From Cyathus striatus (Eukaryota > Basidiomycota > Agaricomycetes > Agaricales > Nidulariaceae): a stretch of 64,000 bases of DNA. Positions 1 to 12,088 of the stretch are shown here, piece by piece; within the stretch, counting starts at the first letter, position 1; the number at the start of each line of letters is the position of its first letter. The DNA lies in assembly GCA_025738555.1 (NCBI GenBank), contig JAOVFP010000001.1, forward strand, positions 8,370,001 through 8,434,000, read 5' to 3'. Below the pieces are notes generated by a model. It was given only the letters and a program-made list of their open reading frames with translations, was not told the origin of the DNA and made no database searches. Position numbers and translations under genes: made by a program.

Positions 1-485
1 GCGTGCGGTGACATGTGTCGCTGAGCTTAGGGAGAAATTGATAGGGAGGATAGGAGACGCATGGTGGATGCAGGGCTGGGAGGGACGTTGAGGCATTTGT
101 GTGAATAGAGTGTTGCGGGTGTTGCGGCTCCTAGTTCGCCTACTGACACTTCACCTTGCGCTCTTCGGTGGTTAGGAGGAACTCGAGTGTTGGGAGGAGT
201 GTTAGTGGGGGGGGGGGCGCCCGGGATGGTTAGTAGTGTTAATGGCGGGAGTGTGGGGGTTGGTGTTGTAGGGGCGGTGCATCAGTGGAGGGTTGGGAGT
301 GTATCTGGGCATGGGCATGGTGTTGGGGTGCATGGGCATCATTCGGTTACGGGAGATGATACGGATGTTGTTGGGCCTGCTAGACGCGCGTTGGAGTGGT
401 TGGAGCGTGGGGATTCTTATTCGTTTCAGATGGGAGTACTATATGGATTGCGTTTTTTTTTGTATGATAAGGTGTATTTTGGGTG
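1..485 (+). pseudogene. 3' end of an ARM-repeat protein gene (Gid5/Vid28/ARMC8-like), fragment
   Basis: The segment is CpG- and GC-rich, unlike the repeats that follow. In frame it encodes a 'VDAGLGGTLRHLCE' stretch, then a Gly/Val/His-rich low-complexity part, then 'DDTDVVGPARRALEWLERG', which resembles the C-terminus of fungal ARM-repeat proteins related to the GID ubiquitin-ligase scaffold Gid5/ARMC8. The amino-terminal and middle parts of what looks like the same gene lie downstream at 4150-5890, with a broken DUF6533 gene between, so gene order is scrambled. The fragment begins before the window and loses similarity near 440. The ARM-repeat call is moderate; the Gid5/ARMC8 name is tentative and comes from memory of the family. 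Confidence 0.4.
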
Positions 486-854
486 AATGGTTTTTTTGGT
501 TTAGGAGTGGTTTATGATGTCAATTATTTTACATCATTGGATAATCATATTCCCATCCAACTCCGTTCTGACATCAACGCTTCCATTTTACTGTTTCCAC
601 CGAGCTGATTTGCTCTCCCAATAAGTATTTAAGTATAGTCTACATAGTCTGCAAATTGCCTTGAGCGCTGGGAGTAAGTTTTTGTGGGGCGCATGGTGTG
701 GATGGTTATCACATCCGCTTATCATAGTCGAGAAGATAGAACGTATCTGTATTTGCGGGGCCTAGACGAGGTCATAACAATGATCTCATCGCAGGAGGTC
801 CATCCTTGGAATGAAGAAGCACGAAGTGCAGGTCCCAATCCCGAAAGAACGCCA
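486..854. other. Intergenic, nothing recognised
   Basis: AT-rich sequence between the ARM-repeat fragment and the start of segmental repeat copy A. I see only short frames without family resemblance. Confidence 0.4.
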
Positions 855-3580
855 ATTATATCTTTACGTTGATTTTAACTCAACAGCTAATAGGCTTAGA
901 TGGCAAGAATCTAAAACGAGAACATTTCGATCTATTATATTCATATTATGGTGATGGAAATATAGATATGTACTGCTGTTATGTCCCTTATCATTGGAGT
1001 ACCCTTCAAATTTATGGTAGAGATTTTCATGTTATGGGGTGCAGTATGATCAACTATTGTCATCATTACTTATCTATCATGACGGAGTGAAAATATTTTT
1101 CGATCATGTTATGTATAGTCTACAGTCGCGCATGTAACAATATTGCATGAAGATAGTTGATCAGCACTTGTCATGGAAGCCAACTGCGAAGACCACGAGA
1201 ATAGTGTCATTTGTTTGTCCTTGATTTTAGGCCTGCATGGAGTCCTACTCACTGAGTATATATAAGAAATCTAGTCTGATCCCTCCCACCTTAGCTGTTA
1301 CAAAATCCACCATGGGCAACACTTACTCAGGCTTTCCTATCGACTCTGAAGTAATTGACTTCGCACGTAAGATCAGAATGATAAATACTGTCAATAGTAT
1401 GTTATTATATGTTAAATCTTAGTTACCAACTCATTATAATTTAGTTGCTGTTATATCTTCCATTGGGTATGATATTATTTACTATGTTTTCGATGAGGTA
1501 TCATTTTTCATTTTAGGGAACTTACATATGAAGCTGACATTCTGTAGGTGAAATACATCTGGTGGTGCGATCGGTATCCCATTAGATAATATGTATGTCT
1601 CATGGGTGTTCTTCTGTTTAGTGGAATGAACTGGTCCACTCCTAAGGTTCTTTACGTCATTGCAAGATACAATTATTTTGTTACTTTCTCGTATGTTTCA
1701 TTTCTTTAATAAGCAAATGTATTACTCACGTTCTGAGTTCTACAGAACCTGTGTGTTCCTTCGTAATAAGCAATCCATCAGTATGAAAAATATGTAGAAC
1801 TTAATTATGTTCCTTCTAGCACCATTCTTTGATGCATTTGGAACCGTGTCATCCAATGTCAGTAATTCTCACGTGATTTTGCTGTCCCATGAACTGAATC
1901 TATGAAATCAGTTGTAAATATGAATGAAAAATGGGCTTGTCTAGAATCTAATCTAATTCCGCAGCTGTATGGCAGCTACGTGGTATGATAATCTGTGAGA
2001 AGGTCTATTTTATTCTATTCCATAAAACATAACATTAGTCATATAGTGGGTCAGTCGTACTGAATACTGCAGTGGACCTTATCTTTGCATTTCGGGTTAG
2101 TGCATGTTATGGGAACAACAAAAAAAGTATACTTTCTCATCTAACTAATTTACCTATGTAAGACTTACTAATCTTGAAATAACAATAGTCGTGTGGTTTC
2201 TAGGAATATGTTTATTTGGTGAGTTATAATACTATTTTACGATTAAGACTGATCCACATGTGGAAATGTACTAGCACAATTTTCGGTTTGCCAAATATAA
2301 TCAACTGCCACATAACTGTTGAACACTAATCATCATTTCTAGTTTTTCCTCATTTTAAACATACTAGTCTCCACTGCATACACCAATAATCTTGTTGATA
2401 TTCCAGGATTGGTATGCATAATAAAGGATCCTGAAAATGGTGATTTTCTCGACTTGCTACAAACCGTTTATTTCGGATTCAATCTCGCCATTCATTGTAT
2501 GTTTAGTTAAACCTCCCACAAGAATGTACTTATTTATGTCAATAGCTGCCATGTTTCTACTTACTACTTTTAGATTTTGGAAGGATCTTAGTATTACTCA
2601 AGGAGGAGTGAGAAATTTGCTACAAGGTAGAAGAAGCAACTTCCCTATCCTGGCATCCTTTATGCGTGATGGCATATTTTATTTCTTTGTTGTCTTTGGT
2701 GAGACAAGTGCAAATAAATCCAGATAGCGTGTCTACTAATCAAGCTATCTTTTAGTAATTAATGTAATCCAGACATGGAGTACGATCGATTCGAATGGAC
2801 CCGCGTTCGATGTATACTTCGCACCGTAAATCTCATCGCTACTATTGTTTACCTAAAACTTCCTCATATAGTTACGGGTGGTATTATGCAATTCAGTCGG
2901 TTACGGTCAGTTATAAATCATTTATTTCAATGATTAATATTCAGAATTCGTTAGGGGTCTCGATTGGTATTGAATTTGCGGCAAATATCAGATGAAAATG
3001 GAAATACAAGCACTTCCTCTGTGTCGCAATCAATTTTCTTTGCTCGCCCTACACTTGGTACAACCAACACCTCTGTAGAAGAACGCGAAATGGATCGGGT
3101 TCAGACTTCTAGAGAGGTAGAGAGCGTTATTGATTGATATTATACCATTTTATCGGAGGATACATGGTCACTATGTATTGTGGTTAGTATTAGCGTGGAA
3201 TTTGGTTCTGTTGAGTTTGATATGGCGGAGTCTGAGTGAGAATTTGGCTTAAGAAAAGGAAGGTGATGTGTTTTCTAACGAATATCATGGTATTTATGCT
3301 ATTTCAAGTGTGGCACAGTGGTTTTACTTTCAAACTAAAGTTATGTTGTGAGGAGCTTCGATTTGGTTATCAGCACTTTAACATGCGCAAGTAGTCGTGC
3401 TGTAAACATAAGCGTAGCGTTGCGGGCTTTCTGGATAGGTGATTCTTGGGACAGGCACTGCACAGGTTATACAGCGTAAGAGTGTACGAGAACGACCTGG
3501 ATTAATGTATCGATATATAGATTAGTGTGGGTCCCAATTGTGTGATTAGTTATTTTTGTGGTGGGTTTGTTGAGTAGCGT
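855..3580 (+). repeat. Segmental repeat, copy A (carries a DUF6533-like gene)
   Basis: This block matches, in reverse orientation, 32930-36990 (copy B) and, over a shorter span, 49620-51780 (copy C). Shared landmarks are the sequence before the gene, the entire intron/exon pattern, the Ser/Thr-rich tail and, for A and B, several hundred bases past the stop. The copies differ by many substitutions and small indels, so the duplication is old. Confidence 0.8.
1312..3137 (+). pseudogene. DUF6533-family multi-pass membrane protein, degraded (copy A)
   Basis: Fungal DUF6533 proteins are seven-helix membrane proteins of unknown function. The first Met in good context (CACCATGGGC) is at 1312. Exon pieces can be aligned with copies B and C: an N-terminal segment ending at 'MINTVN', a GYDIIYY..FDEVKYIW segment matching the DUF6533 signature (YDxLLTFxDEVxxIW), a W-S/T-x-P-K-V-L segment, a 'DLIFAFRVSACYGNNKK' segment (usual LMLRTYALW region), and an 'ASFMRDGIFYFFVVF' last helix. 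The tail ends at a TGA near 3137. In copy A the first intron has lost the acceptor seen in B and C (TTCCAG has become TTACCA), and the upstream helix exons do not join in frame. I could not build a full reading frame. Confidence 0.6.
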
Positions 3581-4149
3581 ATAGTGAGTAACTGTAAGCG
3601 GGTTGTGTAGTGTTAAGAGGGTTTTTTTTCCACAATGCCAGTGGGAGTCCTTGGTATTTATGCGTTTTGAAGTGTAGCGAGGGAGGAGGTTTAATTAGGA
3701 TATTTATATCAATGCGAGTATGTATAGCACTAGTAGCATGTGCACTTGTAGTACTGTATCGGCGAGTGTGGTGTTTGGGCGTACTTTGTATAATTCATGG
3801 CAAGAATAGTAGTCGTACAAGTTTATGTATTGTAATTCGGAGTGGTGTTCCAGAACTGGCCAAAAAGACCGTAAGGGTTAAAAGATCTTCTGTAGATATC
3901 GAGGCGACAACGCGTAAGCGCCAGTAAACACGTTTAACTGCAAGTATGATCTTACTTACTAGTAACTTACACGGGTAAGGATTTGACTTTTTTTTAATTA
4001 TTCTGCATGGGCTGTAGCCTCTTGCTGTACCGATTAGGTTATCAGTGTGGAAGTAAATTTGGTGTTATGGGTTATCTGTATGAAGCTTTGGATGGTTTAT
4101 TGAGATTTGTTGGAAATAGACGCCGAGAGACGCTCGTGATCTTCCCAAA
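3581..4149. other. Unassigned sequence
   Basis: A 105-codon frame at 3610-3927 has no recognisable similarity and an unusual Cys/Val/Arg composition. I do not regard it as a gene. Confidence 0.3.
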
Positions 4150-5890
4150 AAAGAACATTTCACACACAGATTGATCCCACGCATCCGTGTCCGATATTCC
4201 GACAGCTCTCCTCCATCACACCATCGTCCTTTCCCCCTTCACTTTCCAGCACAGGCCCAACCATCACCAATACCCAATTCATGCGCCAAGTATTCATCCA
4301 AAATGACGATCCCGCTACCATAGCTCAAACAAGTGAAAACGCCGCCATCGGCAATCCGTCCAAGAAGGCTGAGGTTGCAAGAGATGAGGCGTTCGTTAGG
4401 ACGTGAGTCCCTTTTATTTTCTTCTATTGGTTAGGGGTGTTGATTATGAGGGGTTTGGATGGTATATTGGTACAGTGTCTTAATCCACCCCACGCTCCGC
4501 GTCCTGGAGCATGCATTGAAGCTGCGCATATGATTGTCTCGCTTGCTTATGGTTTGTCCCCCTCTTTCCTTACGCACCATTGACTAATAACGAGGATATA
4601 TGTAAAGAGACAAATGATTCCCTTATCTTCCTCCTCCGCGCCCGCACACATCAAGCCCTACTATACGCATTGGCGCATATTCATCCTACAGATACGCAGG
4701 CGCTCGCTGTTGCTCTTGCGCGTGCGCTAAGAGCCATAATGAGCGCTGCTGCAGATGCCCTAGGGCCCTCCTCTATGGGGTTTGAGGGTCCATTATGGAA
4801 GAGGTAAGGGGAGAAGGATGAGGAGAGGTTGGTTAGAGAAGAGGTGGGGGATGCTGTTAATGGGTTGTTTCGGGTTCGTTCTTTCTTTACTTTTCTCTTC
4901 TTCTTTCTACTATTCATTCTCGTCGCTTATTGACACAATGCATTAGATCGACATCCTAGACACACTCCTTCCATACCTCCAAACACCAAACACACAACTC
5001 CACACACACGTACTGCACCTCTTCGCCTCCTGCACCCGCACCACCGCCCAACGCAGCTTATTAACATCCTGGACACCACCCTTCGAGCGTGCAAAGGAGG
5101 TGCGCGCGAGGAGGGGCTAGGAAGTTGCTCCGCTTGGGCCTAGGTGGGTTGTCAAGGAGCTTATAAGTATTATCCGCCTGGACGGTGTAAGACGAGGGGT
5201 AGGAGGAGGGAATGAAAGCGTCCTAGAAGCCGCATTAAACCTCCTCGCCGCCATATGTCGCGATTCACCGGCTGTAGTGAGCGGGTTGGTTAAACCTGAT
5301 CGGGAGGGGTATGAGAAGGGGGGAGGGTTGGGGTGCAGCTTGTGGGGTATTTATGGTTCGTCTTCTTTCTTCCGCGAATCCCTTCTCTGTATTCCTAATT
5401 GAAGCCGACGCTGATGCACTTGATAGTCTAACACATGCCATCCGAGCATCTCTAACCACACCTCCCACAACTGTGCCCATTCAGGCGCTTGAAGATACTT
5501 GTGTAAGGACGGTGATTAATGTGGTTGGTGGGTTGATTAAGGATGAGAAGGTTGATGCTGGGGTTAGGATGAGGAGGTGTTATGTGCTTAGTGTGTTTCT
5601 TTTCCTCTTCTCTGTCTATTTCGGTACGGTGCAATAGAACGCTAGCTAATCTAATCCAACCTGATAGGTTACTTAGCTACAGACCACCCGATGATATGTC
5701 GTGCGATGATGGAGCAGGGGTGTGTGGAGAGTTTGGCGCTGCTTGTTAAGAGTATTGCGCCTGATGAGGTGGTGGAAGGGGATGAGGGGGAGGGGGTGGG
5801 GATGTCTATGTGTTGGGAGAAAAAGAGAAAAATCGGCTTGTTGTCAATGATCTATACAGTTGATAACGATAGTAAATGGATTTCGCTCTT
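4150..5890 (+). pseudogene. ARM-repeat protein gene (Gid5/ARMC8-like), N-terminal and middle part, truncated
   Basis: Exon-like blocks in order: 4200-4402 ('NAAIGNPSKKAEVARDEAFV', close to the first ARM-repeat block of Gid5/ARMC8-type proteins, followed by a GTGAGT donor), 4630-4810 (helical 'ARTHQALLYALAHIHP...'), about 4945-5140, about 5180-5310, 5380-5625 ('ALEDTCVRTVINVVGGLIKD') and 5690-5820 ('MMEQGCVESLALLVKSIAPD'). The pattern of leucine-rich helical pairs fits ARM repeats. Similarity stops at about 5820, in the acidic linker where the paralogous fragment at 27690-28380 continues. The expected carboxyl end is not downstream; a matching end lies at 1-485 instead. The blocks are interrupted by frame changes, so I treat it as a relic. 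Its GC- and CpG-rich composition matches the living genes rather than the transposons. Confidence 0.45.
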
Positions 5891-6412
5891 CCTTGCTTCT
5901 TGTACTTAATAAAAGTTTTAAAACTTCATGTTACATATCTTATATACTATCTCACGCTTTATCTAATTGTTCTTCTACCTTCGGTACCAATTCCTTTCGA
6001 GTCCAAGCTTTCTGTAGCGCAATGCGCTGGATTATCATCAACGGAGCTATGCACTAATGATACATCAGTAATTCTTCATAAACATCTGTACAGACTATGG
6101 TCAATTACCTGTATGTATACAAAACACTGCAGTGTTATAATCAAAGCAAGACTGCGCGATATGAACGGGATCAGTACCTGGATACTGCAATGTCGGCTGC
6201 GAAGAGGGCAAGTGTGGACCCCTCGGTTTCGATGGGGGCTTTGCGCAGTACGACGAGTTTGAGATCTTGACATGTAAGCTTTATTCTGATGTTCAAAATC
6301 ACGAACAAGTGGTGTTGAATATTTTACGGCTGTACTGGGCTTACGAAGGTAAGAAAGGTATCATGTACTTAATCGTCCGGTCCATCATGTGAGCGACTAC
6401 ATAATACAGACA
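5891..6412. other. Unassigned; contains a short gene scrap shared with 14690-14785
   Basis: On the minus strand at about 6275-6140 a frame reads 'DLKLVVLRKAPIETEGSTLA...DIAV'. A diverged copy lies on the minus strand at about 14785-14690 ('DIKLAVLCNTPVETEGFTLA...DIAV'). The family is not recognised. The rest shows nothing. Confidence 0.35.
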
Positions 6413-8046
6413 TCACTTCGACGCCCCGCGAAACAACCAGATGTCTGCAGGGTCGACTCCTCCCAAGTCATCATTTTCTATACTGGCTATCCACTCCTTG
6501 AGAAGATCGTCGTTGTCCTGCACAGCGCGATCATAATCTTCCGGGAAAACCCAGCCACCACTCTCTACTCCAAGATACAATTCCATCGCTGATCGATAGT
6601 CATTAACATTCTGCCAGGCACGTTCGTCTTTGTATACCTGTGCCACATCCTGCTCGGAGAACGACCCTGGAGCTATCGGGCACGTCATGCCGGGCCCAGC
6701 AATGGCTTCCCACTCTACCATTGTCCGAATCAGCAGCCGCTTCAGCTTGGGGTAACCACCATGCCAACAGAATTCAGCGGCTGATGGTAGTTGCTGGGCC
6801 ATAGTAAAATTTCCATCAAATGAAAGCGCGGAGGCCCACGCAATGTCCAAGTCGGTCTCTAGATACAACGCGTGATATGCCTTGCGCAGATAGGCTTTCT
6901 CTTTCAAGAAAGCTTCTTCCTCTTGTCCAGGTGCGGGCTTTGCCCCGTCGATGAATTCTGGAATGAGAGCTGTGAGGTAGAGCGGAAGCACCGCAACATT
7001 CTGCCAGTCGATGACAGCGGAGATCTCCACAGTACCATCGCGCTCGAAAGCCTCGCGAGAAAGGAATATGTTGCCCTGGTTCGAGTCGCGCAGGGTTAAA
7101 CAGGGTCGAAGGACCCGGTCATCGTTATCTGATATGAAATACTTTGCGACCTTGTCATACATGTTCAGCAGACGGATATGCTCTTGAGGAACCTGTAAGT
7201 GTGAAGGAGGCTCCCATGGAGCGATGAACTTGCGGGTAGGGGCTTTGGCATATTTCGTGATCCAGGCGCGTTCACAGTTGGTGATAGATTTGAGGTAGGA
7301 TTGCACATCTGGCCCTGGAAGACGTCAGAATTAGATCTTGCAATTAGAGTGATAGACATACAAGGGCCACGGTCAAGGTCAATATCTGTGGGGTTACCAT
7401 AAATATCTTCCCAATAGCCTATCTGTAGAGTGCTAGGACCAAGGACAAACTCATCGTCCTTTCGAGCATTCACAAAGACGTCACGGGCCATCTGAGCTGG
7501 GATATCCTTGCGATAGTACAAGGAGCCATAGCCACCACCACTAAATGCATTGTTGACCTTGGACTCGAACTTGACCCACTGGTGAACCAGGTCTAATTTT
7601 TGGTTCATGGTCAACTGGCGCCAAACCAACTGAAGCTCTATGCCATCCACAACGTCCATGATGATATATTCGGCTCCAACGGACGTATTTGATGCTCGAG
7701 ATGACGAGGAAATGATGCGTGGAACTTGAGTCAGTCCCAATCTATCACGCAGAAATCGCATGGTAGCAACCTCACTAGCAGTGACAAGGTGCGGTGGTCC
7801 AGAGAGCGGAGTAGGAATACGAGCAATGACCTCTCGTCCATTGGAAAGCTCAACACGAAATACCTTATTGCTTCTTCCTTCAGCCAGTTTTCGAAAATCG
7901 GTAACGCCGTCTGCTCCAGTGCTCTCCATTACGACACTCTTCAGGGCATCGACGTTGAATCGTTGGTAGCGCAAAGCTTGTTGGCGTTCTTCGTTGTGTA
8001 TCCATCGCCCTGATGTATACCGGAAGTAGTCCTCGTGCAAAGCCAT
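6413..8046 (-). CDS. AIM9-like mitochondrial phosphotransferase-fold protein
   Basis: Two exons (8046-7362 and 7314-6413) joined over a 47-nt intron with GTATGT and TTCCAG borders give 528 residues. The protein starts with the motif HEDYFRYTSGRW, then a long N-lobe with 'LAEGRSNKVFRVELSNGREVIAR' (nucleotide-binding loop and lysine/arginine strand), 'EYIIMDVVDGIEL' (hinge), then the catalytic region 'LRDSNQGNIFL' and 'VIDWQ' (metal-binding Asp) of the APH/choline-kinase fold. This order is that of fungal AIM9 (altered inheritance of mitochondria 9). The usual His of the HxDxxxxN-type loop is Leu here. The in-frame sequence just upstream of the chosen ATG reads like a mitochondrial presequence ('SSLRHVRLFSN') but has no ATG, so an upstream exon or non-AUG start is possible. 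Substrate unknown. Confidence 0.82.
7315..7361 (-). other. Intron of the AIM9-like gene
   Basis: Minus-strand GTATGT donor at 7361 and TTCCAG acceptor ending at 7315. Removing it restores 'DLDRGPWPDVQSYL' across the junction. Confidence 0.8.
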
Positions 8047-8159
8047 GTTACTGAACAGCCGCACATGCCGCAGGCTGGACAGCAGAGAAGTAGAATGGGG
8101 AGACAGGATGAAGATGGGGGAGAAGGAAGAGCCAGTCCAAAAAGCACAAGTTACAAACG

Positions 8160-8300
8160 ATCGAACTGATCTCAATTTACGGCAATTTGGCTTTGCTTGG
8201 TTTAGATGTGATTCTGGGCCATTGTCTTATGTAAACACATCGTCCACCTGATACTGTCGCCCACCAGCGCCTACATGCGCCCACCTTGCACTGCCAAGCA
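8160..8300. repeat. Diverged duplicate of 10917-11090
   Basis: Both places contain CAATTTACGGC-ATTTGGCTTT and, about 90-150 bases on, CACCTACATGCGCCCACCTT or a close variant. At 8160 it lies just upstream of the AIM9-like gene; at 10917 it precedes the F-box-like relic. Confidence 0.5.
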
Positions 8301-9118
8301 ACTGCCGGTGGTATGGAAGCATCTGGGTCAATTCTCGGTGTATACCCTGAGAAGATCTTATACGGTTAGATGCCATGTCGACAATGAAGAGCAGAGAGGT
8401 TGTTGTTAGACTCAAAAGGGGTATATCAGCCTGGCTCAACAACTCGCCTATCTCACGTTTCCGTTTATTGGGCGTAATTCGTAAGCTAACCGAAGTATTA
8501 TAATAAGTTACATACATATGAACCACAATTCCACTGCGCTTATTACTGCTTAGCCCAAAACTGAGGGAACGAAGAGCCTTAGTTTCTAAAATATAAACTT
8601 GTGTTGAAAACTCGCAACACGCGGGAACATTAAATTGATTTACCGTGAACAACCCGCTATATTTCTCCGCTCAATGCCCAAGACGCACACACACTTTGGA
8701 GTCAGGATGTTACGCCTATATCGCGAATCACGAAGGGGAATTTAAGATGCATGTGTACATACTTGGGTATGGAACTGTTACGTCGATTGCTGTAAACGGC
8801 CGAACGCCTTTCGCCACTGGCATTGTTGTCTCCATACCTAAGTACATGCATACGCCCACATTCTGAAACCAGTAGGCTACGAGTTTATGACCGAGAAACG
8901 AACGAATGGAGAACCGGGAAAAAATGTCATTTTGAAGGTGGGTGCGTGTGTGTACTTGAGTATGAAGACGGCGATGGGCTGCAGTGGCGGAGCAGCTTTC
9001 AGAAAGCTTTTCGTAGGTACCTGTGTACACACAATCCGCTGCTTCGGCGTCTTCTATACTAGACCTTTCCAATTTAAGAGCTTCCGCAAAACGACCTATG
9101 TCATTCGTCGGTACTAAA
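8301..9118. other. Intergenic, no gene recognised
   Basis: Overlapping open frames occur on both strands (8227-8652 minus, 8728-9144 minus, 8823-9117 plus) but none resembles a family and they mask each other. It may hold the upstream region of the AIM9-like gene. Confidence 0.4.
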
Positions 9119-9121
9119 CTC

Positions 9122-9131
9122 GAGTATAAAA
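9122..9131 (+). promoter_or_regulatory. TATA box candidate for the 9257 ORF
   Basis: GAGTATAAAAACC surrounds these bases, about 130 bases before the ATG at 9257. Spacing is plausible for a fungal promoter; no other evidence. Confidence 0.3.
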
Positions 9132-9256
9132 ACCATAGAGGCAATGAAGCTAATAAATCAACAAAACCCCAACCATTAACACACTCGATCAGTTTAACAT
9201 TTATTTCAAGCAGTACGTCCCGCCTCCAGGTCTCTCTTTAAGTATTAAGTATTATA

Positions 9257-9589
9257 ATGCTGATAACGTCTTCGATAGTGTCACGGATCTCAAAGGATGG
9301 TCTCAAATTCTTCAAAGCCGTGCATGACAATCCGGGACAGGTTAAAAAGCTTCTCCAAGGATCCCAAGACAGTCAAGGCTGCCGTATTCTCCCCACTAGG
9401 ACTAAAAAGAAGGACGAAGAGTTCGTATACCGCATCGATCAAGGCGAATTTTTCGACGACGGAACGTACAACGTCGTTATGCAGAAGAACGGCGACCCAC
9501 ACGGACCGATTGTTGCAAGGACGCGCGTCGATCCGAGGGTCGACACGGGAGATGACGTGATTGCTCGCCTTAGGGAGAGCTTCACCTGA
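9257..9589 (+). CDS. Small hypothetical protein, 110 aa
   Basis: Uninterrupted frame with ATG start and TGA stop. The product is hydrophilic, with a basic first half and an acidic 'KKDEEFVYRIDQGEFFDDG' stretch followed by 'TYNVVMQKNGD', which would fit a small alpha/beta cytosolic protein. There is no signal peptide, membrane segment or known motif. The minus strand is also open across almost the same bases, so coding is not proven. CpG-rich composition like the intact genes and the upstream TATA-like box are mild support. Confidence 0.35.
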   Translation: MLITSSIVSRISKDGLKFFKAVHDNPGQVKKLLQGSQDSQGCRILPTRTKKKDEEFVYRIDQGEFFDDGTYNVVMQKNGDPHGPIVARTRVDPRVDTGDDVIARLRESFT

Positions 9590-10916
9590 AATACTTAAAC
9601 GCCTGCGCCCTTGATCCATATATGTTACATAGACTGTATTACATACGTCGTCTTTTGAAGTACGTACTTAACGACTTTGGAAGTTTCCACTGTGTCGACT
9701 TTATCACCTTACTTTGAAACTGCCTGCCGGTGCTGTGAAAACATAAGCTCTTCGTTGTGCAAGGGGGATGTGAGGTACACACGACTCGTAGGTATTTCTG
9801 GAAGTGATACAGTTGGCTCTTGTCACGCTCTTCTGTACCTATAATGCTCTTGTATTAATTTGTATACAAATTTTTGTGTAGACATAGTTAATAAATAGCT
9901 ACTCACCCTCAGTAAAAAGTCAAACGATAGTCAGACAATGCCGGGTGACATAGAAATTGGAGGATGGTGGTAGCGGTAGCAAATCGTCACCTCTCCACAC
10001 TTAACGATCCAACGACTCCGTCACTGTAAAAACAGTGACGTAGGCAGGTTACATGAGTACCACCACCCACACCACTAACCGCACCCGTGCGTGCACGCCG
10101 GGTTCAACACCTAGCAAAGCAATATTAAAGTCGAGTCCTCTCAAAGTATCGTTCTTCCTTAGTATAAGTAAATCCACATTCTTGATGCAAATCGTAGGAA
10201 ATACCGAATAGTAACATGAAAAGCAGAACGATAAATGAGTTTGAAGGGGAAAAGGCGAGAGTGAGAGAGCCAGGGAAAACGGAGGGACATCAGTAAATCC
10301 ATGAAACAATTATATTCCATTATGTTGATTATTATTTGATGCAAGGAGTAACTTTGCGTTCTGAGCCGTTATAATGGATTATGATCTGTATGTTATTATC
10401 AGGTGTTAGTGTAAAGCAGGCCTTTCATCTGCACTACAAAACTCCACTTTTAACAAGTTTCAAATATCCAAGTCACGTGATGTATATCTTAAAAGATAAC
10501 GCTTCCAGATCTAGCCGCGCACGCACTCGCCCTCTCCCGCTGGTTCCATCCAACACCGACACGTCCACATCGCCCCGACCTCCGCAATTACGCACCAGAA
10601 ACTCAAGACCGTCGGTATTGTGCTACCAAGAGCCACTGAATACCGCAACTTGTCTTACCAACGGCGGCGTCATTGCCTCAAGTCTCTCTCGCCAAGTTTT
10701 ATTCAACAAATTTTCTTTTAATTCATCGCTACGGTTTCAGTTTCGTACTTTACATTTACAATCTCAAACACCAGTGATCCCAGCCGTCTCGACTATTCCT
10801 TGTTAACTAACTTCTTTAACCCTCTCGTGCACCTTAGAACTCCTCAGTCGAACGGATGTTCGATAACTCATATCTTATTCCTTTGTTTAGGCCTTAAACT
10901 GCCGCTCACCCTTACA
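9590..10916. other. Intergenic, no gene recognised
   Basis: There is a C-rich ACCACCACCCACACC stretch at 10057-10071 and an open frame at 10381-10806 with Ser/Thr/Arg/Pro-rich, unconvincing composition. I see nothing I can name. Confidence 0.4.
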
Positions 10917-11059
10917 CTAGTGTCAATTTACGGCGATTTGGCTTTACTTGATCTTGCTTTTGAGCATGCTGCCATGTTGCCGCTCAATTGACCTCCCCAA
11001 AGGGAACTTGAAAATGAGTCAGAAGTGGCTTAGGGTGGCTCCGGTCTGATCCGTCGCCA

Positions 11060-12087
11060 ACCAACACCTACATGCGCCCACCTTGCGATGAATCGGAGGA
11101 GAGTGGGCATAGATTCTGAATCTATAGTTATATCATTAATTGATCTGGAAGTCCTAGTCAGTGGTGATGCGGACGATGAGGCTGTGGAGAATGGAAGATA
11201 ACAACCACTGAACCAACTGACGCTTGTTCTTTTGTGAAGTATCAGATTAATGCATCATATATGTTCGGACACGAGGACGTTTACGAACGCCTTTTGAGCG
11301 TTTTTATCTCTTCTCCTCAGTTGGCGTTTTACATTCGTGAACTTTCCATAATGGATAGCGATACCAGCTATCCATACAGTTTTGTGAATCGGCCTACCTT
11401 TCCCCTCCTGCTCACTACTCTGCAAGATGTGTCGACATTTGACTTCGGTTTCTTCTCGAACGCCGACTGGAGTCTTTTATCTGAATCTTGCCAACAAGCA
11501 CTTCTCAAAATTATGTGTTCGCCTCGCATTACAACGCTACGTCTCCTGTACTTCAAGTTGTACAATCTACCTGCAGTCGTTGCGAAGTGCATCATACACG
11601 TTCCGACTGTAATGATTGAAACGATTAAATTTTCCCGTAGCGAGAAGTACGAGCATTCGCCGAACCTCGACTATCGTGGAGGTCTAAAATTATTGGAATT
11701 CGGACCTATGGAGTCAAACGACGTGAAGCCTCTTGTCGAAGCCCTGTCGACTCGTCTCCAGATTGCAGCTCGGAGAAGTTTGTGGTTTCTCACGGTGCTG
11801 GGGATGGGTGGGGCCGCGTCGGGTTCGCTACGGCAATAATTAAAACCCATCAGACTACTTTGACCTATATTGAATACCCCTCTTCCTTATCTGTTAAATG
11901 TAAGTTATATCTTAGTATATAGTTCTATATGTACTGAAAAAACATCATTTTTCGTACATAAGATGACATCCCAAAGATCGATCCAAGCAATCTCCTTCAT
12001 CTTACAAGCCTGAAATTATCACCTGAATTTATAGTAGAGAAAGGTGACTTGCTTGATACTTCAATCCAAATCCTTTCTGCAGTGCCT
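11060..12087 (+). pseudogene. F-box/LRR-like hypothetical protein, relic truncated by a mariner insertion
   Basis: The frame 11234-11839 has the look of Agaricomycete F-box-associated proteins of the leucine-rich kind: 'LAFYIRELSIMDSD', 'LLLTTLQDVSTFDF', 'ITTLRLLYFKLYNLPAVV' and 'GLKLLEFGPMESNDVKPLV'. After an intron-like gap, 11967-12087 continues with 'IDPSNLLHLTSLKLSPEFIV..ILSAVPT' before it is cut by the TA-flanked element at 12089. No F-box helix is visible upstream, so the N-terminus is missing or too diverged. These families are multicopy and fast-evolving; function cannot be stated beyond possible substrate recognition for SCF ubiquitin ligases. Confidence 0.45.
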
Positions 12088-12088
12088 A

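Noticed and set aside
4681..4917. Minus-strand frames across the ARM-repeat relic
   Set aside because: Antisense shadows of CpG-rich ARM-repeat exons.
8227..8652. 141-codon minus-strand frame upstream of the AIM9-like gene
   Set aside because: Overlaps a repeat shared with 10917-11090, has no family resemblance, and the composition is that of chance translation.
10381..10806. 141-codon plus-strand frame
   Set aside because: Starts in AT-rich spacer, Ser/Thr/Arg/Pro-rich without hydrophobic core or motif; no promoter or splice evidence.
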